In this document: positions 8,013-15,540 of the stretch, piece by piece
Position numbering within the stretch: position 1 is the stretch's first letter
Layout: each line of letters opens with the position of its first letter
Assembly (NCBI GenBank): GCA_031385325.1
Contig: JANNBJ010000063.1
Location: 1 to 18,326, forward strand
Direction of reading: 5' to 3'
Length of the DNA: 18,326 nucleotides
DNA from: SYFY01 sp031385325
GTDB lineage: Bacteria; Pseudomonadota; Gammaproteobacteria; Pseudomonadales; Azotimanducaceae
The notes under the pieces: generated by a model
The model's database searches: none
What the model was told of the DNA's origin: nothing
What the model saw: only the letters and a program-made list of their open reading frames with translations
Translations under genes and position numbers: made by a program

Positions 8013-8393
8013 ATGGCACGTCCCGGCTCAGTCCCCATTACGCGACTTCGATTTCGCGGTCGTACCAGCACGTTGAACAGGATATGTCGTGCCTTTCGTG
8101 AACACCCCGCTCAGTCACTGACGGCCGCTGAAATCGCCGAGTACACCGACATTGTGTTTGCCAACGTGCATCAGAGGTTGAGTGAAACGCCGGAACTGTT
8201 CGTTGCAGTTCCAAAGAAGAAAAACACGATCTCGCGATTCCGACTGACCACTCAGCTGGCGAGCATGGGCGAAGAGGAGGCACAGGCGTTCATCGAAGAA
8301 CAATCACGTATCGAAACCTGGCTGGCGATACGCGTTGTCGCTGCAATCCTTGCCACCGGTGCGATCGCCGGGTATCTCGGTGTGAAGTACTAG
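8013..8393 (+). CDS. Small protein with predicted winged helix and C-terminal membrane segment
   Basis: I do not recognise this 126-residue protein. Residues about 18-80 look like a helix-turn-helix or winged-helix domain: helix STLNRICRAFREHP, then SLTAAEIAEYTDIVFANVHQRLSETPELFVAV, then a basic KKKNTISRFRL strand. A charged helix (85-102) follows, and residues 103-122 form one hydrophobic segment, giving a membrane-tethered cytoplasmic domain with a short tail, LGVKY. A role as a membrane-anchored regulator is possible but not shown. ATG 8013 is supported by AGGA at 8002-8005, 7 nt upstream; the frame also runs up to a TTG at 7920, without support. It sits between nudC and the glutaminase gene on the same strand. 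Confidence 0.65.
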   Translation: MARPGSVPITRLRFRGRTSTLNRICRAFREHPAQSLTAAEIAEYTDIVFANVHQRLSETPELFVAVPKKKNTISRFRLTTQLASMGEEEAQAFIEEQSRIETWLAIRVVAAILATGAIAGYLGVKY

Positions 8394-8543
8394 ATCTGGC
8401 TCTTGTTTGTCACACAGTTCAAGGCAGATTGAAGGCATCACACCCCCCTTCACAACTGCGACGACGATGCGGCCACCCTCGCCTGACGACTATCCAACAT
8501 TCGGAGGCGCGAACTAATCGGTTTGTCGTGGCCTCGTTGGCGC

Positions 8544-8549
8544 TAAAAT
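8544..8549 (+). promoter_or_regulatory. Candidate -10 element for the glutaminase gene
   Basis: TAAAAT (five of six to TATAAT) lies 30 nt before the glutaminase ATG. Only weak -35 matches exist: TTTGTC at 16-bp or TTGTCG at 15-bp spacing. The upstream intergenic stretch (8394-8543) otherwise shows nothing I can name. Confidence 0.35.
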
Positions 8550-8578
8550 CCCTGCTCTTTTCGAGGTGGGGAACCTGA

Positions 8579-9547
8579 ATGCTTCGAGACCGAGCGGCAT
8601 TGGAAGTTATCGTCAAGCGTGCCTATGAAGCCGGCCGGCGCGCCTTGGGCTCGGGAGCTGTGGCCAACTACATTCCTGAACTCGCCAGTGCCAGCCCCGG
8701 CTGGTTCGGGCTTGCCGTGCACCCACTGGGTGCTGAAGAACCCGTCACTGCGGGCGATGCCGACCTGGATTTTTCGCTGCAGAGTGTCTCGAAGATTTTC
8801 GCACTCGCGTGTCTGCTCTCTGACGGTGATGACGAAGTTTTCAATCGTGTGGGCGTGGAGCCAAGCGGGGATGCCTTTCACTCCATCGTGCGACTGGAAG
8901 AAGAGCAGGGCAAACCGCGCAATCCTCTGATCAACGCCGGTGCCATCGTCGTTTCGGGTCGACTGCACGGCGCAACCGTCGAACAGAAGATCCTGCATTT
9001 TCAGAACTTCCTGCGCTCCATCTGCCCAAGGGGCGCGTTCGAGGTTGATGAGGATGTGTACCGGTCAGAATGGCGAACCGGCTTTCGCAATCGTTCGCTT
9101 GCCAATTACATGCGGCACTTCGAAGTCATCGACGACCCGATGCTGACCTGCGAAACCTACATCCGGCAGTGCGCCATTCAAACCACTGCGACAGGTCTTG
9201 CGCGCATGGGCTTGTTTCTGGCCAACGGAGGTACCGACCCACTGCTGAGCAGAGCGATTCTGGATGCGCGGCAGAATCGCAAGCTGCTCGCAGTGATGCT
9301 CACGTGCGGGTTATACGACGAGGTTGGGCAATTTGCGGTGGAAGTCGGCTTGCCTGCAAAAAGTGGCGTGAGTGGTGGTCTGCTCGCCATCGTTCCGGGT
9401 TTGTGTTCGATCGCAAGTTTTGGGCCGGCGCTGGGCGCGAAGGGCAACAGCGTCGCAGGTCTTGCGGCCGTCAAGTCTCTCGCGGAAGAATTGAACCTGT
9501 CGATCTTTCAGCCAAGAACCAGCGACGTCCAGAAATCAATCGCATGA
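8579..9547 (+). CDS. glsA: Glutaminase (SxxK type)
   Basis: Glutaminase hydrolysing L-glutamine to glutamate and ammonia, of the bacterial serine-dependent family related to penicillin-binding proteins. The product is 322 residues against about 308-310 for E. coli YbaS and YneH. Visible are NYIPELA (about 30-36), the catalytic SxxK in FSLQSVSKIF (Ser69, Lys72), RNPLINAGAI (about 114-123), the tyrosine of the TCGLYD region, and the oxyanion segment PAKSGVSGG. ATG 8579 is preceded by GAGG and GGGGAA. A TAAAAT at 8544 may be its -10. The last residues after NLSIF form an extra hydrophilic tail of about 13. It converges on the EthD gene with only 14 nt between the stops. Confidence 0.95.
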   Translation: MLRDRAALEVIVKRAYEAGRRALGSGAVANYIPELASASPGWFGLAVHPLGAEEPVTAGDADLDFSLQSVSKIFALACLLSDGDDEVFNRVGVEPSGDAFHSIVRLEEEQGKPRNPLINAGAIVVSGRLHGATVEQKILHFQNFLRSICPRGAFEVDEDVYRSEWRTGFRNRSLANYMRHFEVIDDPMLTCETYIRQCAIQTTATGLARMGLFLANGGTDPLLSRAILDARQNRKLLAVMLTCGLYDEVGQFAVEVGLPAKSGVSGGLLAIVPGLCSIASFGPALGAKGNSVAGLAAVKSLAEELNLSIFQPRTSDVQKSIA

Positions 9548-9561
9548 ACTCGATCCCTGCC

Positions 9562-10122
9562 TCACGGGTGAATTACCTGGGCAACAAGACGACGGGGCGA
9601 ACCGCGAACATCCGAGAATTTTCCGACATCGGTGCGAATGACCTCGATACTCGGCGGCCCAGCGAAAAAGCGCTGTTTCAGATCATCCAGGTTCGAAAAG
9701 CCACATAACGCAAAACCGTCGCACGACGGACCAGACAAACACTCTTCCACCGACAACTGGATGTACTGACTCATCCAGGGATGGTGTATCAGCGCAAGCG
9801 GACCATGCTGGAGGTGCCAATGCGCATCCGCCTGAGCGTGCGACAGATCGGGATGTCGGACCATGGTGTGGAGTGATACAACCGACATGGACCCACTCTT
9901 GATTTCTCTGGCCGTCACGCGGTATGTCCCCACCGAAAGCCCTGCCAGGTCTGCGGATTCAACGCCCGGTCGACCATCCATGGGCAGCCGGATCAACGCA
10001 CGAAACGGAAGCTGCCCTGTATCTGTCCTGTCATCGATGTAGAGGATTCCCCCAAGCCGTTGCGCAAGTGCCCGGCTGCCTTCGACATCGTTCGAGGTAA
10101 CAACCAATTCGTGTGCAGACAT
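9562..10122 (-). CDS. EthD-domain protein, last gene of the ACP-FkbH operon
   Basis: A 186-residue protein whose C-terminal half carries an EthD-like dimeric alpha/beta-barrel domain. The tell-tale segment is MVRHPDLSHAQADAHWHLQHGPLALIHHPWMSQYIQ (about 87-122), with the spacing W-x3-HGPL seen in EthD proteins and His102/His106 lining the putative pocket. The N-terminal half (about 1-80) appears to be a degenerate second ferredoxin-like repeat with conserved DRTDTGQLPFRALI. EthD-like proteins are oxygenase, isomerase or cyclase-like helpers in degradation or natural-product pathways; the reaction here is unknown. AAGGA lies about 9 nt before the ATG, and the gene starts 57 nt after the LanC-like stop on the same strand. 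Confidence 0.75.
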   Translation of the reverse strand: MSAHELVVTSNDVEGSRALAQRLGGILYIDDRTDTGQLPFRALIRLPMDGRPGVESADLAGLSVGTYRVTAREIKSGSMSVVSLHTMVRHPDLSHAQADAHWHLQHGPLALIHHPWMSQYIQLSVEECLSGPSCDGFALCGFSNLDDLKQRFFAGPPSIEVIRTDVGKFSDVRGSPRRLVAQVIHP

Positions 10123-10179
10123 CTGACGGATTCCTTAAGACGTTGATTTACTGGTGGGTCCTGGAGTGGATGAGCTTCT

Positions 10180-11523
10180 CTACGCAAGAACAGCGTTGCG
10201 TTGCTCAGGGAACGGGATGTCCGGCAACGTGATCTTGGATGTTGTCTCATCGTCAACGGTAGCGAAATGCAGCAGGAAACTCCCGATGCCAGCAGCGCCC
10301 TGCATATAGCCTGTCTGGGTTTCAACAAAATCGGGTCGGCTCCGGTGTTCGGCCTGTTGCCAGGCATGTCCAACCTGGCCCTGCGTGACATTTCGAATAA
10401 GCTGCGCAGCGATGCGTTGCGCAAGATCCCGGTACGATGCATCACCGCTTGCACGCAGCAGATAACACGCATAATCGCCGATGCCTGCGTCGCCACAACA
10501 CTGGCCGTAATTCTGCCACAGCCCGGGTGTACGACTTTCCGGCGCACCGGTTGCCAGCAGGCCCGTGACATTGCCACGCAGCCATTGATCCCACTTCACA
10601 TCGCCGGTCAGAGCGTGCAACAAATACATCAACCGCCCCGTGCCAGCAGGTCCATGACAAACACCAAGGTAAAAAACGTCAGGCGATTGCCTGTCTTCGG
10701 TATGACAGACGAGATGGCCATCGCCACTCGAATAACTGCGCGACACCACGTAATTGGCTGCCTCGACCGCTGCACGAAGATATCGCTCGTCACCGGTCGC
10801 CTGACTGATTCTGGCTAGCAGATAACCAACACCTGCAGCACCGTGCGCAAAGTTCGGTGCGTTGAATTTCCATGGCATGTCCGACATCACCTTCCAGCGT
10901 TTGCCGTCCGGTGTCGTTTCGCTGACTTCAAGCAATCGGTCACAGATGCGTCGAGCGTGTTCCAGTGCTTCGGCATGCAGCCCACGTTCATGGGCATAGA
11001 GGCTGAGCAATCCAACGCCTGCTGCACCCACCGACAGATCATAGATTTCCCGATCGCCTGAGTGTCCTGTGATGTCAGAGAACGGCATGGGTTCAATCCA
11101 GCCCATGCCTGCGCCGATGCTGCTCGCCTGGTTGAGAATCTGCAGGTAGACGGACTGTGCCAACGTACGGAAAGACTGATCACCGGTGGCGAGGCTCAAC
11201 TGATCGAGTACGAAGACATAACCCGGCCAGCCGCTGAACAGACCAATGGTGAGGTGTTCACCGGCATCAAGCTTTTGCTGGATGTAGTGACACAGCTGAT
11301 GGCCTGCTGAGGTAGCCACGTTTAACCACTGTGGTTCACCTGTGGCACGGTGCAGTTCAAGATAAAACAGAACGATGCCCGCGCTGCCATGGTAGAGCGT
11401 ATGCACTGGCCGACCGGACTGCCCGGCATTGCGTTGCCATAGCGCACCGTTCGGTCCTTCAATTCGCTGCGACTCAAGAAACAAACCCACTTTTCTGGCG
11501 GCATCGAGGTACTGCTGATTCAT
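10180..11523 (-). CDS. LanC-like protein with a CCG zinc motif
   Basis: A 447-residue alpha/alpha-toroid protein of the LanC-like family. Seven glycine-rich repeats are visible: YHGSAGI (44-50), GLFSGWPGY (94-102), DLSVGAAGVG (162-171), NFAHGAAGVG (224-233), GVCHGPAGTG (287-296), QCCGDAGIG (341-349) and YMQGAAGIG (406-414). True LanC cyclases bind zinc through one Cys in repeat five and Cys-His in repeat six and add Cys thiols to dehydrated Ser/Thr. Here the likely ligands are Cys289, Cys342 and Cys343, a Cys-Cys-Gly motif as in ProcM-type synthetases; His227 matches the catalytic His of repeat four. ATG 11523 is chosen because GGAG lies 7 nt upstream; the frame extends to 11616 without support. 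It lies 129 nt after the double hydrolase. No dehydratase is nearby, so cyclase activity is unproven. Confidence 0.9.
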   Translation of the reverse strand: MNQQYLDAARKVGLFLESQRIEGPNGALWQRNAGQSGRPVHTLYHGSAGIVLFYLELHRATGEPQWLNVATSAGHQLCHYIQQKLDAGEHLTIGLFSGWPGYVFVLDQLSLATGDQSFRTLAQSVYLQILNQASSIGAGMGWIEPMPFSDITGHSGDREIYDLSVGAAGVGLLSLYAHERGLHAEALEHARRICDRLLEVSETTPDGKRWKVMSDMPWKFNAPNFAHGAAGVGYLLARISQATGDERYLRAAVEAANYVVSRSYSSGDGHLVCHTEDRQSPDVFYLGVCHGPAGTGRLMYLLHALTGDVKWDQWLRGNVTGLLATGAPESRTPGLWQNYGQCCGDAGIGDYACYLLRASGDASYRDLAQRIAAQLIRNVTQGQVGHAWQQAEHRSRPDFVETQTGYMQGAAGIGSFLLHFATVDDETTSKITLPDIPFPEQRNAVLA

Positions 11524-11652
11524 GGTCGTGCTCCAGGGGGGCAGGGAATTCAGGTCGCTGGTTCTGTATCGCTGGAGTATGACGCCACTGCATGGCGAAG
11601 AGGAAGCCGAGGGCACACCTTGAGGGGGGCCTCAGCTGGAGAGCCAAGAACA

Positions 11653-13419
11653 TCAGGGGGATTCGAACAAAACCGTGCTGATATCGCTCACCAGGGCGCT
11701 GACCAGACGATCCCTTGATTCGGCCGCAGAGAAGGTGTGGTCGGCGCCGCTGAAGATGGTTACCGGCAGGGTGCCGCGCGTGATCAGTCGCTGCACGGAG
11801 TGCCCACCGAGATTGCGCAGAATGGCCATGGCGGGATCACCGTCGGCCGCGAATACCCGCACCCGACAGTCACGCGCCGAAGCCGCTTCGATGTCCCGCG
11901 CGATCCGGCTCTTGGCCAGGCCCGCCTGGTCAAGCATGCCGAGCGCTTTGCTTTTCGACTTCGTCACCAGTCGAGACAGCGTGGTCGTAACGGCGCGCAC
12001 GAGGTCAACCTCGCCAGAGAGCAGCTTTCTGAACTTGTCAGCGCTGGCGAGTTGTTCTGTATAGGCAGACACCACGTCTTCATAGCGACCGGAGTTCATG
12101 CAGTCGTCCGTCACAATCCTTTCGTCCCAGTAGTAGATCGATGGATTGATCAGCGCCGCCAGGGCGATTCGATGTGGACCGTCGCCGGCCAGGTATCGAT
12201 TGAGTGCCTGAAAGCCGGTAAACGCACCGGAGCACAGACCCGCCACGGCAAAACGTGAATAGCCGTGTTGCGCATGGAGTTCATCGAGAACGGTCGCCAG
12301 GTCCTGGCCCGCTGCGCGGGGATAGGGCTGGTCTACCGCGAGTGGCATGCCCGTCACACTGTCGCCGAGATTACTCAGGTCGAAACGGAAAGACGCGATG
12401 CCAGCCTCGGCAAGTGCGCGTGACAGACAGACATGCAGGTTACATGGTCCGACATGGTGTCCACCGCCAGCATTCGGGATGATGACAACATCTCCGCGAC
12501 GAGATTCGACGTCGAGCGACGGATCGTTTTTTGGTTGGCTCAGGACCCCGAAGAGTCCATTGACGCCAAATTGGCAAAACATCTCGTTGTGAGGATTTGG
12601 CGCGTCAGGCGATGTTGCGAGATCCGTGAGTTTCCTTGATGTACCAGGCGGCGTTGTCTCATCGTCGCTGAACCAGGCCACCATTTCCCGGATCGAATCC
12701 TCAGGTACCAGCGAGTGCATGGACTGACGCATCATCTGCGCATACTGCGACTGTATTGTTGTCGTCAGCTCGATGCCTGTTGGCTGCAGCCAGTTGCGGA
12801 CCGCGGAGGTGCTCGGCGCATCGTCGCGATCCAGCAAAAACACTCGTTCTGCAGACGGAACGAGGCGATCGAGACGAAGCCCTGCGATGTCGTTCTGCGC
12901 ACCCACATCCAGAACAATGCCGCCACAGTCGAGCTTGCCTGTGTCCTTCTTGTACTGCGATGCCGTGCCGATCATTTGACAGTCACGCAAGAAGGCACCG
13001 CCATGCATGCATGGTGCCCAGAGTAGAAGACTACGTACCGGCTGTTCGTGTGCATACAGCGTCGCAATGCTGGCACCGAACCGCAGGCCGGTTATCCCGG
13101 TGCTGCGGCAGCCCGTCTGCTGTTTGAGCCACTCCACAACGTCGGCGACATTGCGCACCCAGGCGTCCAGCAATCGCTTCGACTGCGCACCGGCGTATGA
13201 ATTTCCCGTGCCTTCCAGATCAAAGCGTGCCACTGGAAACCCTGCAGCGCACAACTGTTCGCACAACAAGCGAACTGAACTGTGTGAGTGGGTGTATTCA
13301 TGTCCTACCGGCGGCACGACGACGATGCACTGGTCGCGATAAGGACCAGCCGGCAGATGCAGCGTCACATGCAGGCAGGCATCACCAGAGCGTACCCAAC
13401 TGGCATGACCTGAGCTCAC
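11653..13419 (-). CDS. Fused double alpha/beta-hydrolase, Arg and Cys in the elbows
   Basis: A 588-residue cytoplasmic protein made of two alpha/beta-hydrolase domains joined near residue 270. Domain 1 (about 10-250) has VVVPPVGHEYTH, FDLEGTGNS, and at the nucleophile elbow GLRFG (111-115), so Arg113 replaces the usual Ser. Domain 2 (about 278-588) has GLFGVLSQP, IPNAGGGHHVGPCNLHV, FDLSNLGDS, the elbow GLCSG (394-398) with Cys396, an acidic ADGDP segment (about 525-529) and His561 in GADHTFS. From memory, separate exosortase-associated hydrolases 2 and 1 show the same GLR and GLC elbows, so this looks like a natural fusion of that pair. It may move an acyl or glyceryl group from the ACP; this is inference. 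It begins with GTG overlapping the FkbH stop by 4 nt (GTGA), implying translational coupling. Confidence 0.82.
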   Translation of the reverse strand: MSSGHASWVRSGDACLHVTLHLPAGPYRDQCIVVVPPVGHEYTHSHSSVRLLCEQLCAAGFPVARFDLEGTGNSYAGAQSKRLLDAWVRNVADVVEWLKQQTGCRSTGITGLRFGASIATLYAHEQPVRSLLLWAPCMHGGAFLRDCQMIGTASQYKKDTGKLDCGGIVLDVGAQNDIAGLRLDRLVPSAERVFLLDRDDAPSTSAVRNWLQPTGIELTTTIQSQYAQMMRQSMHSLVPEDSIREMVAWFSDDETTPPGTSRKLTDLATSPDAPNPHNEMFCQFGVNGLFGVLSQPKNDPSLDVESRRGDVVIIPNAGGGHHVGPCNLHVCLSRALAEAGIASFRFDLSNLGDSVTGMPLAVDQPYPRAAGQDLATVLDELHAQHGYSRFAVAGLCSGAFTGFQALNRYLAGDGPHRIALAALINPSIYYWDERIVTDDCMNSGRYEDVVSAYTEQLASADKFRKLLSGEVDLVRAVTTTLSRLVTKSKSKALGMLDQAGLAKSRIARDIEAASARDCRVRVFAADGDPAMAILRNLGGHSVQRLITRGTLPVTIFSGADHTFSAAESRDRLVSALVSDISTVLFESP

Positions 13420-15047
13420 TGCACTGCCACTTCAAAGAGCATCAGCGAGCCATCACACGCAGCACTCAGTTCTGCCTGTTCGATGACTATCAGTCCTTCA
13501 CTGGGGCCAGGTGCGCCCTCTTGTTGACCCAGCAGCACTCGCACGAACTGCAGCATCGGTTCGTTCTTCGATGTGCGCTGGTAACGAAGACTGAAACGCG
13601 GGTACCCGAGTAACTGGCTCAGGTGGGCCAGAAAGGCGGACTCCACCTGACGCTGGAAGACACGACAGGACATGACAAGCGTTTCAACGGTGCCATCACG
13701 CGCAACCAGGCAAGCCAGTATTTCACCGTGGGCTCCGAACCGGTCATCCAGAGTGGCGGTAAAGAGGCGCGCCCCAGTCTGGAAATGGTCGCGAAGCGTG
13801 TCGATGTTGAGGCGTTGACCGTTCAGGTTGAACTGATTGGTTTTGTTGATGAGCTGGAGCGCGCGTGCGGAATTCTCCGGGCCTGGCTCGCGAATGGTCA
13901 GGCGCATCGCCAATTGCTGAAGAAAAGCTGTGATATCAGCGCCCTTGGCCTGCGTCGGTGCAATGCCTGCCAGCGAGACGCGATACAAGTCGGTGCGCGA
14001 CAGATCTTCCTCTGTGACATGCACTCGGGAAAAAAGCTGACCCAGCCGCCTTGTGAATTCCGGCAGATCATTGACCGAGACCGGAAACTGCACCGTGGTC
14101 ACCTGCGGCAAAGCTGACTGGACTTCGTGCAGCTCAACCGGGTTGTCATCGACGAAGACAAAGCTCTCGAGTCCCAGATTCAGGTGTCGCGCAAGGCTTT
14201 CAATCTGTGACGACTTGGGTTGATAGGAAGCCAGAACAGCCACGAAGTCATCGCGTTTGAGTGTCATGTCCGGATGATTCAATCCGGTCTCGGCAAGCTG
14301 CACATCATTACGGCTGACGGCAGCAAGAATCACGCCGCTCTCTTTCAGCGAGCGCAGGAAGTTCTGATAGATGAAATGCGGGTAGCCGCGACCATTCGGA
14401 GCGCAAGCAATGTTGGCGCCATCCTCGCCGATCACGCCGCGCCACATCACATTGTCGAGGTCAGTGACCAGCACTTTCCCGGGTGCGGCATTGACTGTTC
14501 TGCAACGCACGATCTCGCTTGCTGCCGCATCAAGCAACCGCGGTGACAGAACACTCCCCGTCGCACAGTAGTTGTCGAGGCTGAACATCTCAGACGGCAG
14601 AACGCTGCCCAGACGAGCACCCGCCGCCAGCAGTCGAAGTCGCAGGGATTCGTTGCTCCGCTGATCGTGGTGACAGGGAGGAATCGGGCAATCCAGGTAC
14701 ACGGAGGTACCAGGGCAACTGTCGAGCAACGATTCCAGAGCGCTGATCCGGCTGAGCATGTCTTCAAAGCTGGCACGATCAGCACCGATCCCGGTTCGCC
14801 AGTCGAGTTCCGGCAGAAAATCCCAGGGCATCAGCAGACGGACTTCGGTTGTGTCATGCGCGCCGAAACGCAGGTGTTGCTGCAGGGTGCCAAATGGCAG
14901 CTGTACCATTCGTGCAGGGCTGTTAGCCAACACACTGTGCGCTGCCACGAATACTTCCAAGGCAGAAAGATTTGCGCTGCTGGCAAGCACGAACGTCGGT
15001 GCCGTTGCGGCCTGTTGGGCCAGCGCAGTCGCTTCGAGAAATTTCAT
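13416..15047 (-). CDS. FkbH-like HAD-IIIC protein, glyceryl-ACP loading type
   Basis: A 543-residue FkbH-like protein. FkbH enzymes dephosphorylate 1,3-bisphosphoglycerate and load the glyceryl group on the phosphopantetheine of an ACP. The N-terminal third resembles the SGNH-like domain of the family. The HAD core shows KVLVTDLDNVMWRGVIGEDG with Asp196 and Asp198, VSRNDVQLAE, the lysine in QPKSSQI (278), and FVFVDDNPVE (Asp300, Asp301). The C-terminal GNAT-like part has LINKTNQFNLNGQRL and SCRVFQRQVE, both family hallmarks. Motif I has Val where most FkbH proteins have Thr (DLDNT). ATG 15047 is used; a TTG at 15062 in frame would add five residues, and neither has a clear ribosome-binding site. 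The ACP gene ends 33 nt upstream, and the stop overlaps the hydrolase start. Confidence 0.92.
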   Translation of the reverse strand: MKFLEATALAQQAATAPTFVLASSANLSALEVFVAAHSVLANSPARMVQLPFGTLQQHLRFGAHDTTEVRLLMPWDFLPELDWRTGIGADRASFEDMLSRISALESLLDSCPGTSVYLDCPIPPCHHDQRSNESLRLRLLAAGARLGSVLPSEMFSLDNYCATGSVLSPRLLDAAASEIVRCRTVNAAPGKVLVTDLDNVMWRGVIGEDGANIACAPNGRGYPHFIYQNFLRSLKESGVILAAVSRNDVQLAETGLNHPDMTLKRDDFVAVLASYQPKSSQIESLARHLNLGLESFVFVDDNPVELHEVQSALPQVTTVQFPVSVNDLPEFTRRLGQLFSRVHVTEEDLSRTDLYRVSLAGIAPTQAKGADITAFLQQLAMRLTIREPGPENSARALQLINKTNQFNLNGQRLNIDTLRDHFQTGARLFTATLDDRFGAHGEILACLVARDGTVETLVMSCRVFQRQVESAFLAHLSQLLGYPRFSLRYQRTSKNEPMLQFVRVLLGQQEGAPGPSEGLIVIEQAELSAACDGSLMLFEVAVQ

Positions 15048-15080
15048 GGGCTTCGGGTCCAACGGCGTTTCACGGTTCAG

Positions 15081-15326
15081 CTATTGGCGCGCAAGCGCGT
15101 GCTGAACGTAACGGCACACAGACTGGAAGTCGGTCAATTCGAGGAGTGCCTCGACGTCGTCAAAGAACAGATCGAATTCACTCTCAATGGCAGCAATGAG
15201 ATTGACGTGCGCTGCCGAATCCCACTGGGGCACAGAATCTACAGAAATCGTCTCCGCACGCATTGCGCGAGTATCGGGAAACAGCGCGTGAAACAGACTG
15301 GTCAGTTTGTCTTCCATCTCTTGCAT
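15081..15326 (-). CDS. Acyl carrier protein, first gene of the operon
   Basis: An 81-residue stand-alone acyl carrier protein. The phosphopantetheine site is WDSAAHVNLIAAIE with Ser37; the usual DSL is DSA here. It is followed by the acidic recognition helix (ESEFDLFFDDVEALLEL) and a C-terminal helix, so all four helices of the fold fit. It heads the minus-strand operon and lies directly before the FkbH-like gene. This makes it the likely acceptor of the glyceryl unit and not the fatty-acid ACP. The first ATG at 15326 has GAGAG about 5 nt upstream; an in-frame ATG three codons later is an alternative. The gene is divergent from the SGNH esterase gene. Confidence 0.9.
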   Translation of the reverse strand: MQEMEDKLTSLFHALFPDTRAMRAETISVDSVPQWDSAAHVNLIAAIESEFDLFFDDVEALLELTDFQSVCRYVQHALARQ

Positions 15327-15434
15327 GACGCTCTCGATTACCCGACTCCCTTACTTGGCAAATCGCTTCGTTTGACCCAGTTCGCTGGCGCTGAGCGCGA
15401 TGAATGCCGCCCGGCCATACCGGTGTTCACTTTA

Positions 15435-15451
15435 CGACACATCCTGTGTCG
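15435..15451. promoter_or_regulatory. Perfect 7-3-7 dyad in the divergent intergenic region
   Basis: CGACACA-TCC-TGTGTCG is a perfect inverted repeat with a 3-nt centre, halfway between the divergent ACP operon (starting at 15326) and the SGNH esterase gene (starting at 15541). Its size and place fit an operator for a dimeric regulator controlling both sides. It has no T-run and is 130 nt from the nearest stop, so a terminator is unlikely. The rest of the 214-nt gap shows only weak promoter-like hexamers (TTGCGA at 15486, AAGAAT at 15510). Confidence 0.45.
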
Positions 15452-15540
15452 ACGATGGCGGCGCTGTAAGGGATTCGTCAGACAGTTGCGAAGACGAGCA
15501 CAAGCTGGCAAGAATACTGTTCACAAAATTTCGGTAAACC

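Noticed and set aside
10180..11616. Reading the LanC-like gene as a class I lantibiotic cyclase in a lanthipeptide cluster
   Set aside because: No LanB or LanM-type dehydratase, transporter, leader protease or convincing precursor is present, so a lanthipeptide label would go beyond the sequence.
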